Of a stretch of DNA of 64,000 nucleotides, positions 9,923 through 19,360 are shown piece after piece. The stretch's first letter is position 1. The number at the start of each line of letters is the position of its first letter. The stretch comes from Marinobacterium profundum (GTDB taxonomy: Bacteria; Pseudomonadota; Gammaproteobacteria; Pseudomonadales; Balneatricaceae): positions 1 through 64,000 of the forward strand of contig NZ_BCNS01000018.1 of assembly GCF_001528745.1 (NCBI RefSeq), in the 5' to 3' direction. The notes under the pieces were generated by a model. That model was not told the DNA's origin. It was given only the letters and a program-made list of their open reading frames with translations, and searched no databases. The position numbers were made by a program, and so were the translations under genes.

Positions 9923-11070
9923 TGCGCTGGAGTTCACAGGATCATGCCTGGATGGCGCGGGCCGTTCGCCTGGCGCGACAGGGTCTCTATAGCACCGATC
10001 CTAACCCGCGGGTGGGTTGCGTGCTGGTGCAGGGCGATGAGTTGGTGGGCGAGGGCTATCACCTGCGCGCAGGGGAGGGCCACGCCGAAGTCAATGCCCT
10101 GCGCATGGCGGGCGAGCGGGCCCAGGGTTGTACCGCCTATGTGACGCTGGAGCCCTGCAGTCATCAGGGACGTACACCGCCCTGTGCCGATGCGCTGGTA
10201 CGCGCAGGCGTTACCCGAGTGGTCGCCGCCATGGTGGACCCCAATCCCCAGGTTGCCGGGCGTGGCCTGGAGCGCCTGCGCAGCGCCGGTATCAAAGCCG
10301 ACAGCGGCCTGCTGGAAGCCGATGCACGAACGCTCAACCCCGGCTTTATCCGTCGCATGGAAACGGGCCGCCCCTGGGTGCGCCTGAAACTGGCGATGAG
10401 CCTGGACGGGCGCACCGCCATGGCTAGCGGCGAGTCGCAATGGATTACCGGCAGCGCGGCCCGGGCCGACGTGCAGCGCCTGCGTGCCCGCAGCTCGGCG
10501 ATCCTTACCGGGGTGGACTCCATCCTGCTGGATGATTCCAGCCTGACGGTGCGTCCGGCCGAGGCGGGATTCAGCGCCGCTGAAAAAGCCGCCATCGGTG
10601 AGCGTCAGCCACTGCGCCTGGTGCTCGACAGTCGGCTGCGCATGCCACCGGGTGCCCGCATACTGCAGCAGCCGGGCCGTACCCTGATCGTGACCTGCCA
10701 GGGCGACAGCCTGGCCCAGGCGCCGCTAATCGAGCGTGGTGCGCAGCTGCTGAGCCTGCCGGGCACCGGTGGCCGGGTTGACCTTGCCGCCTTGCTGGAC
10801 TGGCTTGGCGCGCAGCAGTGCAATGAACTACTGGTAGAAACCGGTGCCACCCTGGCCGGCGCCATGGTGGCGGCGCATCTGGTGGATGAAATTGTGGTTT
10901 ATATGGCGCCCAAACTGCTGGGCTCGGCCGCACGCCCCTTGCTGGAGCTGCCGTTTGAGCGCATGGCGCAGCAGATCCCGCTGCAGGTCGAAGATATGCG
11001 TCAGCTTGGCGCTGATATTCGCTTCACTCTGAAGCCGCAATACCCGCAATCGACACAGGAGCAGCTTTGA
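9922..11070 (+). CDS. ribD: Riboflavin biosynthesis deaminase/reductase RibD
   Basis: 382 residues. A bifunctional cytosolic enzyme: the N-terminal zinc deaminase (H54-A-E56, C79 in EPCSH, C88 in PPC) acts on the diaminopyrimidine product of GTP cyclohydrolase II, and the C-terminal reductase (from about 150, VRLKLAMSLDGRTA) reduces the ribosyl group. Both halves are complete. The start overlaps the nrdR stop and the stop overlaps the ribE start by one base each. Confidence 0.97.
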   Translation: MRWSSQDHAWMARAVRLARQGLYSTDPNPRVGCVLVQGDELVGEGYHLRAGEGHAEVNALRMAGERAQGCTAYVTLEPCSHQGRTPPCADALVRAGVTRVVAAMVDPNPQVAGRGLERLRSAGIKADSGLLEADARTLNPGFIRRMETGRPWVRLKLAMSLDGRTAMASGESQWITGSAARADVQRLRARSSAILTGVDSILLDDSSLTVRPAEAGFSAAEKAAIGERQPLRLVLDSRLRMPPGARILQQPGRTLIVTCQGDSLAQAPLIERGAQLLSLPGTGGRVDLAALLDWLGAQQCNELLVETGATLAGAMVAAHLVDEIVVYMAPKLLGSAARPLLELPFERMAQQIPLQVEDMRQLGADIRFTLKPQYPQSTQEQL

Positions 11071-11756
11071 TGTTTACCGGCATTATCGAGGCCATCGGCC
11101 AGATTGCGGCGATCGAAATGTACCAGGGCGACATGCGCCTCTATGTACAGACCCGGGAGCTGGACCTCGGCGACGTCAAACTCGGCGATAGCATTGCCAC
11201 CAACGGCGTCTGCCTGACCGCCGTGGCCTTGCCGGGTGATGGCTTTTGGGCTGATGTATCCCGCGAAACCCTGGCACACAGCCGCTTTGACAGTCTGGCG
11301 GTGGGGGAAAAGGTTAATTTGGAAAAGGCCATGATGCCCAGCGGGCGTCTGGGCGGTCATATAGTGACCGGTCATGTCGATGGCGTGGGCCAGATAATGC
11401 AGCGGCGCGAAGATGCCCGCTCCATTGTGTACCGCGTACGGGCGCCCAAGGCTCTGGCGCGTTATATTGCCCCCAAGGGTTCGATTACCGTCGATGGTGT
11501 CAGCCTCACGGTGAATGCCGTGGACGGCGCTGATTTTGAACTGAACATAGTGCCCCATACCGCCGGTGAGGCCATTACTGGCGCTTATCAGCCAGGCAGA
11601 TCGGTGCATCTGGAAGTGGATGTGCTGGCCCGCTACATGGAACGCCTGCTGCAGTTTGCACCCGTCCAGGGTGCTGCAGAGCAAGCCGACACAGGGGCAC
11701 AGCAAGACGGTCTGACGCTGGCCAAACTGGCCGAATACGGATACAGCCGGCGCTGA
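11070..11756 (+). CDS. ribE: Riboflavin synthase, alpha subunit
   Basis: 228 residues from the ATG at 11070, which shares its A with the ribD stop. It dismutates two 6,7-dimethyl-8-ribityllumazine molecules to riboflavin and the pyrimidinedione. It shows the expected internal duplication: the first lumazine-binding barrel begins MFTGIIEAIG and the second GGHIVTGHVDGVG near residue 92. It is also called ribC in E. coli. About 20 residues at the C-terminus extend beyond the second barrel. Part of the rib operon. Confidence 0.96.
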   Translation: MFTGIIEAIGQIAAIEMYQGDMRLYVQTRELDLGDVKLGDSIATNGVCLTAVALPGDGFWADVSRETLAHSRFDSLAVGEKVNLEKAMMPSGRLGGHIVTGHVDGVGQIMQRREDARSIVYRVRAPKALARYIAPKGSITVDGVSLTVNAVDGADFELNIVPHTAGEAITGAYQPGRSVHLEVDVLARYMERLLQFAPVQGAAEQADTGAQQDGLTLAKLAEYGYSRR

Positions 11757-11780
11757 GGCGCCCAACACGAGAACATATCG

Positions 11781-12896
11781 ATGCAGCTGAATACGACAGA
11801 AGAACTGATCGAGGATATTCGTCAGGGCAAGATGGTCGTCCTGATGGATGATGAAGACCGCGAGAACGAAGGCGACCTGGTGATTGCCGCCGAGATGGTG
11901 CGGGCCGAAGACATTAACTTTATGGCCACCCATGCCCGTGGCCTGATCTGCCTGACGCTGACCCGCAGCCGCTGTGAGCAGCTCAAGTTGCCGCTGATGG
12001 TGCAGAGCAATGGCGCCCAGTTCTCCACCAACTTTACTGTGTCTATCGAGGCGGCCACCGGTGTAACCACGGGTATTTCCGCCGCCGATCGTGCCCATAC
12101 GGTACGGGTGGCGGTACGGGGTGAGGCGGTGCCGGAAGACATCGTTCAGCCGGGGCATATTTTTCCGCTTATGGCCCAGCCCGGTGGTGTACTGAGCCGC
12201 GCAGGTCACACTGAAGCGGGTTGCGACCTGCCGCGCCTGGCAGGCCTGTCGCCGGCGTCTGCGATCGTTGAGATCATGAATGAAGACGGCACCATGGCGC
12301 GTCGGCCCGATCTGGAAAAATTTGCCGAGAAACATGGCCTCAAGATAGGTACTATCGCCGACCTGATTCACTACCGCACGCTCAACGAACATACGGTAGT
12401 ACGTGAAGACGAAGGTGTATTGCCCACCGAGTTTGGTGACTTCAACTTTGTGACCTATCGCGATGAAATTCAGAACTGCACGCACCTGGCGCTGACCCAG
12501 GGCGAGATCAGCTCAACGGAACCGACCCTGGTGCGAGTACATATCCGTACCGAGGTGCTGCGCGACGTAGTGGGTGCCTGCCCTGGCGAGACTGTGAAAT
12601 GGACCATGCGCCGTGCGCTGCGCAAGGTCGCGGAAGAAGGCCGGGGTGTGGTGCTGCTGCTGGATGTGGGCAGCAAGATCAACCTGGGTACGGCATTGCA
12701 GCAGATGCTGCAGGGGCCTAAAAAGTCCAAGGTGAATGTCAGCGCTTCCGGTGCTTATCTTACGGTCGGCACCGGCTCGCAGATTCTGCGTGATCTGGGT
12801 GTGGGCAAGATGCGCCTGCTCAGCTCGCCGATGAAATTTAATGCGATCTCCGGTTTTGATCTGGAAATCGAAGAATACATTCCATACGAAGATTAA
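11781..12896 (+). CDS. ribB: 3,4-dihydroxy-2-butanone-4-phosphate synthase fused to a degenerate GTP cyclohydrolase II domain (RibBX type)
   Basis: 371 residues. The N-terminal 200 residues are an intact RibB (DDEDRENEGDLVIAAE near 24-39, THARGLICL, GHTEAGCDL) that converts ribulose 5-phosphate to the four-carbon riboflavin precursor. The C-terminal domain has the fold length of GTP cyclohydrolase II, but where active enzymes carry HSECLTGD and RCDC it reads VRVHIRTEVLRDVVGAC and lacks the zinc-binding cysteine set. It is therefore predicted to be inactive as a cyclohydrolase, which agrees with the separate intact ribA at 18497. Similar RibBX fusions are known in other proteobacteria. Confidence 0.93.
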   Translation: MQLNTTEELIEDIRQGKMVVLMDDEDRENEGDLVIAAEMVRAEDINFMATHARGLICLTLTRSRCEQLKLPLMVQSNGAQFSTNFTVSIEAATGVTTGISAADRAHTVRVAVRGEAVPEDIVQPGHIFPLMAQPGGVLSRAGHTEAGCDLPRLAGLSPASAIVEIMNEDGTMARRPDLEKFAEKHGLKIGTIADLIHYRTLNEHTVVREDEGVLPTEFGDFNFVTYRDEIQNCTHLALTQGEISSTEPTLVRVHIRTEVLRDVVGACPGETVKWTMRRALRKVAEEGRGVVLLLDVGSKINLGTALQQMLQGPKKSKVNVSASGAYLTVGTGSQILRDLGVGKMRLLSSPMKFNAISGFDLEIEEYIPYED

Positions 12897-12908
12897 GTGG
12901 GACTGCCA

Positions 12909-13382
12909 ATGTCTGTGAAAATATATGAAGGTGATTTTGTGAGCTGCGCCGGCAACTACGCCATCGTGGTTGGCCGCTTCAACGCTTTTGTGGTTGAAAG
13001 CCTGCTGGACGGCGCGCTCGATACTCTGAAACGCCATGGCGTGCCGGAAGAAAATATTCGCGTGATTCGCGTGCCGGGTGCATTCGAAATCCCGCTGGCT
13101 GTACAGCGCGTAGCGGCCCAGAAGAAGGACGATGCCATCATCGCCCTGGGTGCCGTGATCCGCGGCGGTACGCCGCACTTTGAATATGTGTCCGCCGAAA
13201 GCTCCAAGGGCGTGGCTCAGGTCGCCATGGAATACAATGTCCCGGTCGCAAATGGCATTCTGACCGTTAACAGCATCGAACAGGCGATCGAGCGCTCCGG
13301 CACCAAGGCCGGAAACAAGGGCGCGGAAGCGGCCTTGTCTGCGCTGGAAATGGTCAGCCTGCTTCGACAACTCGAGGTTTAA
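12909..13382 (+). CDS. ribH: 6,7-dimethyl-8-ribityllumazine synthase
   Basis: 157 residues from the ATG at 12909. A GTG four codons upstream directly abuts the ribBX stop but has no ribosome site. It condenses the RibB and RibD pathway products to the lumazine precursor. Visible: the [10 protein letters not shown] loop near 56-65 and the catalytic histidine in GGTPHFEYV near 89. The [19 protein letters not shown] region is of the common icosahedral-type family. Seven bases separate it from nusB. Confidence 0.96.
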   Translation: MSVKIYEGDFVSCAGNYAIVVGRFNAFVVESLLDGALDTLKRHGVPEENIRVIRVPGAFEIPLAVQRVAAQKKDDAIIALGAVIRGGTPHFEYVSAESSKGVAQVAMEYNVPVANGILTVNSIEQAIERSGTKAGNKGAEAALSALEMVSLLRQLEV

Positions 13383-13389
13383 GCGCAAC

Positions 13390-13866
13390 ATGTCCGACGC
13401 TCCTGCTCCTACCCCCAAGCCCAAAAAAGTTTCTATTACCGAGAAACGCCGTTCCGCCCGCAGCTTCGCGTTGCAGGCGGTCTATCAGTGGCAGATAGCC
13501 GGTCAGCCACTGACTGAAATCGATGCCCAGTTTCGTGTCGACAACGACATGAAAAATACCGACGTGCAGATGTTCTCCGAGCTGCTGCACGGTGTGGCCA
13601 CACGCAAAACCGAACTGGATCAGTCCTTCGAACCTTATCTGGATCGTGCTGTAAAAGACCTGGATCCGATTGAGCTGGCGGTGTTGCGTATCGGCGCCTT
13701 CGAGCTGATACAGCGGGTCGAAGTGCCGTATCGCGTAGCCATCAACGAAAGTGTTGAGCTGGCGAAAATCTTCGGCGCGACTGAAAGCCACAAGTACGTC
13801 AACGGCGTACTTGACAAGCTGGCTCAGCGTGTACGTTACGCTGAAATCCGCGCTCGCAAAGGCTGA
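13390..13866 (+). CDS. nusB: Transcription antitermination factor NusB
   Basis: 158 residues. An all-helical RNA-binding protein that, with NusE, binds boxA in rRNA leaders. The family core begins at [16 protein letters not shown] (about 20-35) and includes [10 protein letters not shown] and the C-terminal [12 protein letters not shown]. The first 15 residues are a basic, proline-rich extension. It sits in the conserved ribH-nusB-thiL order. Confidence 0.96.
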   Translation: MSDAPAPTPKPKKVSITEKRRSARSFALQAVYQWQIAGQPLTEIDAQFRVDNDMKNTDVQMFSELLHGVATRKTELDQSFEPYLDRAVKDLDPIELAVLRIGAFELIQRVEVPYRVAINESVELAKIFGATESHKYVNGVLDKLAQRVRYAEIRARKG

Positions 13867-13877
13867 CGGATACTGCC

Positions 13878-14870
13878 TTGGACGAGTTTGCGCTCATACG
13901 GCACTACTTCAGCCAGCTGACCGATAACGACGACAGCATTGTTGTCGGTATTGGTGATGACTGTGCCCAGGTGCGGGTGCCACCGGATATGGACCTGGTG
14001 CTCTCAATCGATACCCTGGTTGAAGGTACTCACTTCCTTGCGGGAACCGATCCTGCACATATCGCCAGCCGACTCATGGGGGCTGCGGTAAGCGACCTTG
14101 CCGCCATGGGGGCGCAGCCAGCCTGGTTCACCCTGGCGCTGACGCTGCCCCGTGCCGATGAGGCCTGGCTCGAGGCCTTTGCCGCAGCCCTGGGGAATTG
14201 TGCCCGGCGCTTTGGGATTCGCCTGGTGGGCGGTGATACCACCCGCGGCCCGCTGACACTGAGCGTGCAGGTGCAGGGGCTGGTGCCCAGTGGGCGCGGG
14301 CTGCATCGCAGCGGCGCCGCTGTGGGTGATCTTGTCTGTGTGTCTGGCACTCTGGGTGACAGCCGCGCTGGCCTGGATATTCAGCTGCGTCCAGAGGCTC
14401 AGCCTGATCCGTTGCCGGCCAGCAGTCAGGCCTTGTTGCAGCGCTTCTTTGCCCCCGAACCCAGGCTGTCGACCGGTCTTTTGATCGCTGATGTTGCCAG
14501 CAGCTGTATTGATATTTCCGATGGGCTACTGGCGGATCTGGGGCATATTCTTCGGGCCAGTGATGTCGGTGCCCGTATCGAGCGGCGTCAGTTACCCTTG
14601 TCCAAGGCGCTGCGGGCCTACACCGATATAGAGCAGGCGCGGGACTGGGCACTGTCCGGTGGCGAGGACTTCGAGCTCTGCTTTACGATACCGGCTGCGC
14701 GCTGGGATGCGCTCTGTGCGCAGCTTGAATTCCACGAGGTACCGCTGTGCTGTGTGGGTGAAATTCTGCCGGCCAGCGCCGGCCTGCGGCTGGAAGACCA
14801 GGGTGCGCTCTTGCCAGAAGGTACCCTGGGTGGCGGTTATAACCATTTTGCGCAGGGCAATGGCGCCTGA
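13878..14870 (+). CDS. thiL: Thiamine-monophosphate kinase
   Basis: 330 residues with a TTG start at 13878 (MDEFALIRHYF), the only in-frame initiation codon that keeps the conserved N-terminus. It phosphorylates thiamine monophosphate to the diphosphate. The PurM/AIR-synthase-type metal and ATP motifs GIGDDCAQV (about 24-32), LMGAAVSDLAAMGA, LVGGDTTRG and DISDGLLADLGH are present. It is 11 bp after nusB and 14 bp before pgpA. Confidence 0.95.
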   Translation: MDEFALIRHYFSQLTDNDDSIVVGIGDDCAQVRVPPDMDLVLSIDTLVEGTHFLAGTDPAHIASRLMGAAVSDLAAMGAQPAWFTLALTLPRADEAWLEAFAAALGNCARRFGIRLVGGDTTRGPLTLSVQVQGLVPSGRGLHRSGAAVGDLVCVSGTLGDSRAGLDIQLRPEAQPDPLPASSQALLQRFFAPEPRLSTGLLIADVASSCIDISDGLLADLGHILRASDVGARIERRQLPLSKALRAYTDIEQARDWALSGGEDFELCFTIPAARWDALCAQLEFHEVPLCCVGEILPASAGLRLEDQGALLPEGTLGGGYNHFAQGNGA

Positions 14871-14884
14871 AACAGGGAGTAGCA

Positions 14885-15352
14885 ATGCAGCGTTTGGATG
14901 TTTGGCGCAATCCGGTTCATTTTCTGGCCTTTGGCTTTGGCAGTGGCCTGGCGCCAAAAGCGCCAGGAACCTTTGGCACCCTGGCGGCGATTCCGCTCTA
15001 TCTGCTGATGACACTGCTGCCTCTATGGGGCTATCTGGCGGTGGTGGTCGTGGCGGCGGTGCTGGGTATCTACCTCTGTGGCCGCACGGCGCGGGATATG
15101 GGCGTGCATGATCACCCCGGTATTGTCTGGGATGAATTTGTCGGCTTCTGGATCACCATGCTGTTCGTACCGGTCAACTGGGTCTGGATACTGCTGGGCT
15201 TTGCGTTGTTCAGACTGTTCGATATCTGGAAGCCCTGGCCCATACGGGTGGTCGATTTAAAGGTAGAGGGTGGTTTTGGCATCATGCTGGACGATGTTCT
15301 GGCCGGGATTTACGCGCTACTGGTGCTGCAGTTGCTGTTGTACCTGTTTTAG
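14885..15352 (+). CDS. pgpA: Phosphatidylglycerophosphatase A
   Basis: 155 residues, inner-membrane. It dephosphorylates phosphatidylglycerol phosphate in phospholipid synthesis. The family motif GSGLAPKAPGTFGTLAAIPLY (about 19-39), the acidic VWDEFVGFWI near 81-90 and two or three hydrophobic spans are visible. Ends the rib-nus-thi operon, as in many gammaproteobacteria. Confidence 0.95.
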   Translation: MQRLDVWRNPVHFLAFGFGSGLAPKAPGTFGTLAAIPLYLLMTLLPLWGYLAVVVVAAVLGIYLCGRTARDMGVHDHPGIVWDEFVGFWITMLFVPVNWVWILLGFALFRLFDIWKPWPIRVVDLKVEGGFGIMLDDVLAGIYALLVLQLLLYLF

Positions 15353-15427
15353 CCGTCTGTCGTGTTTTGCCGCTTGTTAGCTCTTTGAAATTTCGTAATT
15401 TAATACTTCCTGAACAGGTTCCATATC

Positions 15428-15766
15428 ATGTCTGACAAGTTTTTCTTTAAAGGTCGCCAAACACCCAAGCCTAAACATTCAAGTTACGGCTTTAACACTA
15501 AACGGGCGGCGAAACTGGGGACCGAGAGCTCACCTTTGCTGTTGTCCGTTCAAAGCGAAGCGCGTAAAGCCGAAGTTGAGGCCATGCTGCTTGAGCATAT
15601 GCTGATCGCGACCATTAGGGTTGATGCGCAAGTTGATGAAAATATTGCTGACTTGCTTGCTCTGATCAACAAGCCCAAAACCGTTAGTCTGGATACCAAA
15701 CCCAATCGTAATGATCCCTGCTCTTGCGGTAGCGGAGTTAAGTATAAAAAGTGCTGTGGCGCTTAA
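15428..15766 (+). CDS. Small SEC-C metal-binding motif protein (PBPRA1643-like)
   Basis: 112 residues. The C-terminus ends in the SEC-C zinc motif [16 protein letters not shown]. The rest has a basic N-terminus ([23 protein letters not shown]) and a short alpha/beta stretch (about 35-80) that resembles the small SWIM/SEC-C proteins described as PBPRA1643 family. Function unknown; a role near the ribosome or SecA is only suggested by the motif. It stands alone after pgpA, with somewhat more A+T than its neighbours. Confidence 0.75.
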   Translation: MSDKFFFKGRQTPKPKHSSYGFNTKRAAKLGTESSPLLLSVQSEARKAEVEAMLLEHMLIATIRVDAQVDENIADLLALINKPKTVSLDTKPNRNDPCSCGSGVKYKKCCGA

Positions 15767-16040
15767 GTGTAAATGTGAGTTTGATTCGGGTCATGTCCGG
15801 GCAGTGTGCCAACGACCTGTCGCTGGGCTATGACACAGGGGCTTGCGCCCTGGTTTGAGGGCTTTGGTCAAATTATCAGGCAGGCGTTGTAATGGTTGCC
15901 GTCGTCAACCGCGGTACTCAAGGTGCCCAAAGATCCAGGATTCAGTCTTGTTTCAGACAGGCAGAGTAGTCTGCAGGCTGAACAAGAGCGGCCTGACCTG
16001 AGCGATCTAGCCAGGTATCAAAGTGTCGATCGGAGGGTCC

Positions 16041-16343
16041 ATGAAGAAACCTCAATTGCTGTTTTTCGCGGCACTGCTGCTGAGCGCCACGCTCAGTGCC
16101 AGTACCCTGCAGCCCCTGCGGCTAGATGTGGAAGCCTGTCGCAAGCTGGTGGAGGCCGGTGAAATTCTCTCGATGATGGATCTGATGGAACGGGTCGAAC
16201 TGTTGTCCGCAGGTCAGCTGCTCGACAGCGTGCTGCTGCAGACTGACACTGTCTATATATATGAGCTCGAAGTGGCCGGTATCGACGGTGTGGTACGCAT
16301 GCTGCATATCAATGCCCGCTCGGGCGAGCTGGTCGACTTTTAG
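16041..16343 (+). CDS. Small exported PepSY-like protein
   Basis: 100 residues from the ATG at 16041, with a strong GGAGGG ribosome site at 16032-16037. A signal peptide (MKKPQLLFFAALLLSATLSA) precedes a short domain whose pattern (KLVEAGEILSMMDLMER, then VYIYELEVAGIDGVVRMLHINARSGELVDF) is that of a PepSY domain. It is predicted to be periplasmic. It lies 14 bp before a response regulator and histidine kinase, and such small PepSY proteins often modulate or are controlled by the adjacent two-component system. Confidence 0.75.
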   Translation: MKKPQLLFFAALLLSATLSASTLQPLRLDVEACRKLVEAGEILSMMDLMERVELLSAGQLLDSVLLQTDTVYIYELEVAGIDGVVRMLHINARSGELVDF

Positions 16344-16357
16344 GGAGATTATTGGCA

Positions 16358-17017
16358 ATGCGTGTACTGCTGGTAGAGGATGACCCGGCTTTGGGCCCGG
16401 ACCTGAAGAGCGAGCTTGCCCGTAGCGGTTATGCGGTTGATCTTGTCGATAACGGCGTGGACGCCGAAGCTGCCGGCTACGAGGATATCTACGATATAGC
16501 CGTGCTTGATCTGGGTCTGCCGGGTCGGCCGGGGCTTGAAGTGCTGCACAATTGGCGCAAGCGCAAGAATACGCTGCCGGTACTGATTCTCACCGCCCGC
16601 TCGGCCTGGCAGGAACGGGTTGACGGTTTTGAAGCAGGTGCCGATGATTACCTGTGCAAACCCTTTCACACCGAAGAGCTGCTGCTGCGCATGAGTGCGC
16701 TGCTGCGCCGGGTGCATCAGCAGGCCGGTGCCGCGCTCGAAGTTGCCGGTCTGTTGCTGGATGAGAAAACTCAGTCGGTGGTGCCCGAGGGGCAGGCGCC
16801 GGTTAGCCTTACCGGCACAGAGTATCGGCTGCTACGCTATTTCATGCATAACCCGGCCCGGGTACTTTCCAAGCTACAGCTGGTGGAACATCTGTACGAT
16901 GACGCCGTCGAAAATGACAGCAATGTCATTGAGGCCTACATCAAGATGTTGCGCAAAAAAATCGGTCATGACCGCATCGAGACCCGGCGCGGCCAGGGTT
17001 ATGTTTTCCGACCGTGA
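16358..17017 (+). CDS. OmpR-family response regulator
   Basis: 219 residues from the ATG at 16358. Receiver domain with the acidic pair D8-D9, the phosphorylation site D51 (VLDLGLPG), T80 and the conserved lysine in CKPF, followed by a winged-helix domain (about 125-218, ending TRRGQGYVF). It pairs with the kinase that starts inside its stop codon (GTGA overlap). The closest family look is the PhoP/QseB group, but the signal and targets are unknown. Confidence 0.92.
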   Translation: MRVLLVEDDPALGPDLKSELARSGYAVDLVDNGVDAEAAGYEDIYDIAVLDLGLPGRPGLEVLHNWRKRKNTLPVLILTARSAWQERVDGFEAGADDYLCKPFHTEELLLRMSALLRRVHQQAGAALEVAGLLLDEKTQSVVPEGQAPVSLTGTEYRLLRYFMHNPARVLSKLQLVEHLYDDAVENDSNVIEAYIKMLRKKIGHDRIETRRGQGYVFRP

Positions 17018-18396
17018 AGTCGATTCAGACTCGCCTCAATAGCGCCTTTGTACTCATTACCCTGGCGCTGTGCCTGATCCTCTGGGTGTCCTACAGCTGG
17101 TTTCTGCGCCAGACCGCCTACGACTTCGTCAATGCCAGCCTTGGCAGTGAAGCTTATGTGCTGCTCAAATCCGTCGAAATGGACGAAAGCGGTGGCTGGC
17201 GCATCAATGCGCAGTATGTCGCCCCGGTGTACGAGCAGCCGATGTCCGGACATTATTTTCAGTTTCAGGTGGGGGATGACCCCAAATGGCATTATTCGCG
17301 CTCGCTGTGGGATGGCAGCATTCCGCTGCAAGGCGGGGAGGCTGTGGGCACTCAGGGTCTGCGGCTGCTGAACATGCATGACAAGCCCTGGCTGGTGCGT
17401 GAAGAGGTATTTACCAAAGACGGGCGCCGGCTACGTATGCTATTGGCATCAGACGTAAGCCATATTGAGTCTGGGCTGGCGCGCTTGCGCTGGGGCATGA
17501 TGCTGGTGGTGGCGCTGTTTCTCGGCGCCATGCTGCTGGCCCAGATACTGGTGATTCGCAGCGGGCTGCGTTCACTGGTGCGGGTGGGTGGTCAGCTTAA
17601 TCAGCTAAAACAGGGTGAAATACGCCAGTTGCCGGAGGCCGATACCGCCGAGGTAGAGCCGCTGGTAACCGAGATCAACTATCTGGTTCAGAGCATGGAA
17701 ATGCGCCTGACCCGCTCGCGCAATGCGCTGGGTAATCTGGCCCATGCCGCCAAAACGCCGCTGACGGTACTGGATCGCCAGATTGAGGCGCTACAGCGTA
17801 TAGCGCCCGAGCAGGCAGAACCGTTACGTGAACAATCAAAGCATCTGCGTGACCTGATGGAGCGCGAATTGCGCCGGGCGCGCATTGCAGGAGCCGCCTT
17901 GCCGGGGCACCGTATCTACCTGCAGCAGGAACTCGAAAAGCTGGTGCGCACCATGCATGCGGTGCATCGCGACCGCAAGCTGCAAATCGATACCCAGCTT
18001 TCAGCCACCACCTATTTCCCGGGCGAGCGGGATGACCTGGTGGAATTGCTCGGCAATCTGCTCGATAACGCCTGCAAGTGGGCAAAGAGCCGGGTGCGGG
18101 TCAGCGGCATGATGGACGAACACTGCCTGGATCTGCGCATCGCCGATGATGGGCCGGGCGTTGCGGCGGATCAACGGGAGCGTCTGCTGCAACGGGGCGA
18201 GCGGCTGGACGAGTCCCGTGCCGGCCATGGTCTTGGCATGAGCATTGTGACTGAAATCGTACGCCAGTACGGCGGCGAACTGGATCTGCAACGGGCGGAT
18301 CTGGGCGGGCTGGAAGTGCGTCTGTTGCTGCCGCGTCGCCAGGGACTGGACCTGACTGCCAGTATGCACCGGGATAGTGCAGAAACCCCCTTGTAA
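17014..18396 (+). CDS. Sensor histidine kinase
   Basis: 460 residues with a GTG start overlapping the regulator stop by four bases. Two membrane spans (about 11-30 and 161-181) flank a 130-residue periplasmic sensor. A HAMP-like linker follows, then an H-box with the phospho-acceptor H244 (LAHAAKTPL), an N-box (LLGNLLDNACKWA) and G-boxes (DDGPGV, GHGLGMSIV). It resembles PhoQ/QseC-type kinases. With the upstream PepSY-like protein it forms a three-gene signalling unit. Confidence 0.92.
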   Translation: MKSIQTRLNSAFVLITLALCLILWVSYSWFLRQTAYDFVNASLGSEAYVLLKSVEMDESGGWRINAQYVAPVYEQPMSGHYFQFQVGDDPKWHYSRSLWDGSIPLQGGEAVGTQGLRLLNMHDKPWLVREEVFTKDGRRLRMLLASDVSHIESGLARLRWGMMLVVALFLGAMLLAQILVIRSGLRSLVRVGGQLNQLKQGEIRQLPEADTAEVEPLVTEINYLVQSMEMRLTRSRNALGNLAHAAKTPLTVLDRQIEALQRIAPEQAEPLREQSKHLRDLMERELRRARIAGAALPGHRIYLQQELEKLVRTMHAVHRDRKLQIDTQLSATTYFPGERDDLVELLGNLLDNACKWAKSRVRVSGMMDEHCLDLRIADDGPGVAADQRERLLQRGERLDESRAGHGLGMSIVTEIVRQYGGELDLQRADLGGLEVRLLLPRRQGLDLTASMHRDSAETPL

Positions 18397-18496
18397 AAGC
18401 CCCTGCCTGCCTCCATCTAAGGGAAATCATCCAAACGTCGCCTGACGCGAAGGCTACTGCTAAAATGTGCGCCTTCGTTCGCTGAGGATCGGGTCT

Positions 18497-19117
18497 GTGT
18501 CAGTTAAATATGTTGCGTCGTCCAAATTGCCAACCCCCTGGGGAACCTTCACCATGGTGGGTTTCGAGGACGAAAGCAACGGCAAGGAGCATGTCGCCCT
18601 GGTATTCGGCGAAGTGGCTGGCAGCACTGCGGTGTTGGCGCGGGCCCATTCCGAGTGTCTGACCGGTGATGCGCTGTTCAGTCTGCGCTGTGACTGCGGC
18701 TTTCAGCTGCAGGAAGCGCTCAAGCGCATCAGTGAGGAAGGCTGTGGTGTCTTGCTTTATCTGCGTCAGGAAGGACGTGGCATAGGCCTGCTGAACAAGA
18801 TCCGTGCCTATCATCTGCAGGATGGCGGAGCTGATACGGTGGAGGCTAATGAACAGTTGGGTTTTGCCGCCGACATGCGGGATTACAGCATGTGCCTGCC
18901 GATGCTGGAGCACCTGGGCGTACAGCAGGTTCGGCTGATGACCAATAACCCGCGCAAGGTGAAAGCGCTGGAGCAGTATGGTGTGCCTGTGTCTGAACGG
19001 GTGCCGCTGCAGGTGGGCAAGAATCGCCACAATGAGCAGTACCTGGCGACCAAGATGGGCAAGTTGGGTCACATGATGACCGAACATCACTTTCGCGACG
19101 ACGAAGAAGAAAACTGA
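18497..19117 (+). CDS. ribA: GTP cyclohydrolase II
   Basis: 206 residues from a GTG at 18497 preceded by GAGGATCGGG. It opens the imidazole ring of GTP, the first riboflavin step. Zinc ligands C54, C65 and C67 ([18 protein letters not shown]) match E. coli RibA numbering, and QEGRGIGL and the C-terminal LMTNNP motif are present. It supplies the activity missing in the RibBX fusion at 11781 and is separated from the main rib operon by 3.6 kb. Confidence 0.96.
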   Translation: MSVKYVASSKLPTPWGTFTMVGFEDESNGKEHVALVFGEVAGSTAVLARAHSECLTGDALFSLRCDCGFQLQEALKRISEEGCGVLLYLRQEGRGIGLLNKIRAYHLQDGGADTVEANEQLGFAADMRDYSMCLPMLEHLGVQQVRLMTNNPRKVKALEQYGVPVSERVPLQVGKNRHNEQYLATKMGKLGHMMTEHHFRDDEEEN

Positions 19118-19244
19118 GCGATTGCGGGTTTTGGCGACAGGCTCTAGTCTCCAAAGCCCACCGCTGCGCGCTGGTTGTCGGAATTCGCAGGCTCATTCCA
19201 ACCTACGGGAGACACGTTCAAAGCTGCCGTGAGGTACCGAACTC

Positions 19245-19280
19245 GTAGGGTGCCAATGAGCCGCAGGCGAATTGCACCAT
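19245..19280. repeat. Imperfect palindromic repeat (REP-like)
   Basis: GTAGGGTGCCAATGAGCC at 19245-19262 is opposed by GGCGAATTGCACC at 19266-19278. This gives an imperfect stem with GGTGC/GCACC ends, in the 243-bp gap between ribA and dxs. The layout resembles the GTAGGGTGC-type extragenic palindromes of many gammaproteobacteria. Only one copy was noticed in the window. No gene was seen in 19118-19360. Confidence 0.4.
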
Positions 19281-19360
19281 GGCGGCCGCAGGTCGCCCGC
19301 TTGTCGGCTTTTTACCCTTAGCCCTTAGCCCCTGCTTTTACCCCTGTGCCCCCGTTCCGT

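Noticed and set aside
11757-11780. FMN riboswitch before ribBX
   Set aside because: Only 24 bases separate ribE and ribBX, and no RFN-type conserved blocks were seen there or before ribD.
11001-12485. 494-codon open frame opposite ribE and ribBX
   Set aside because: Antisense shadow without recognisable domains.
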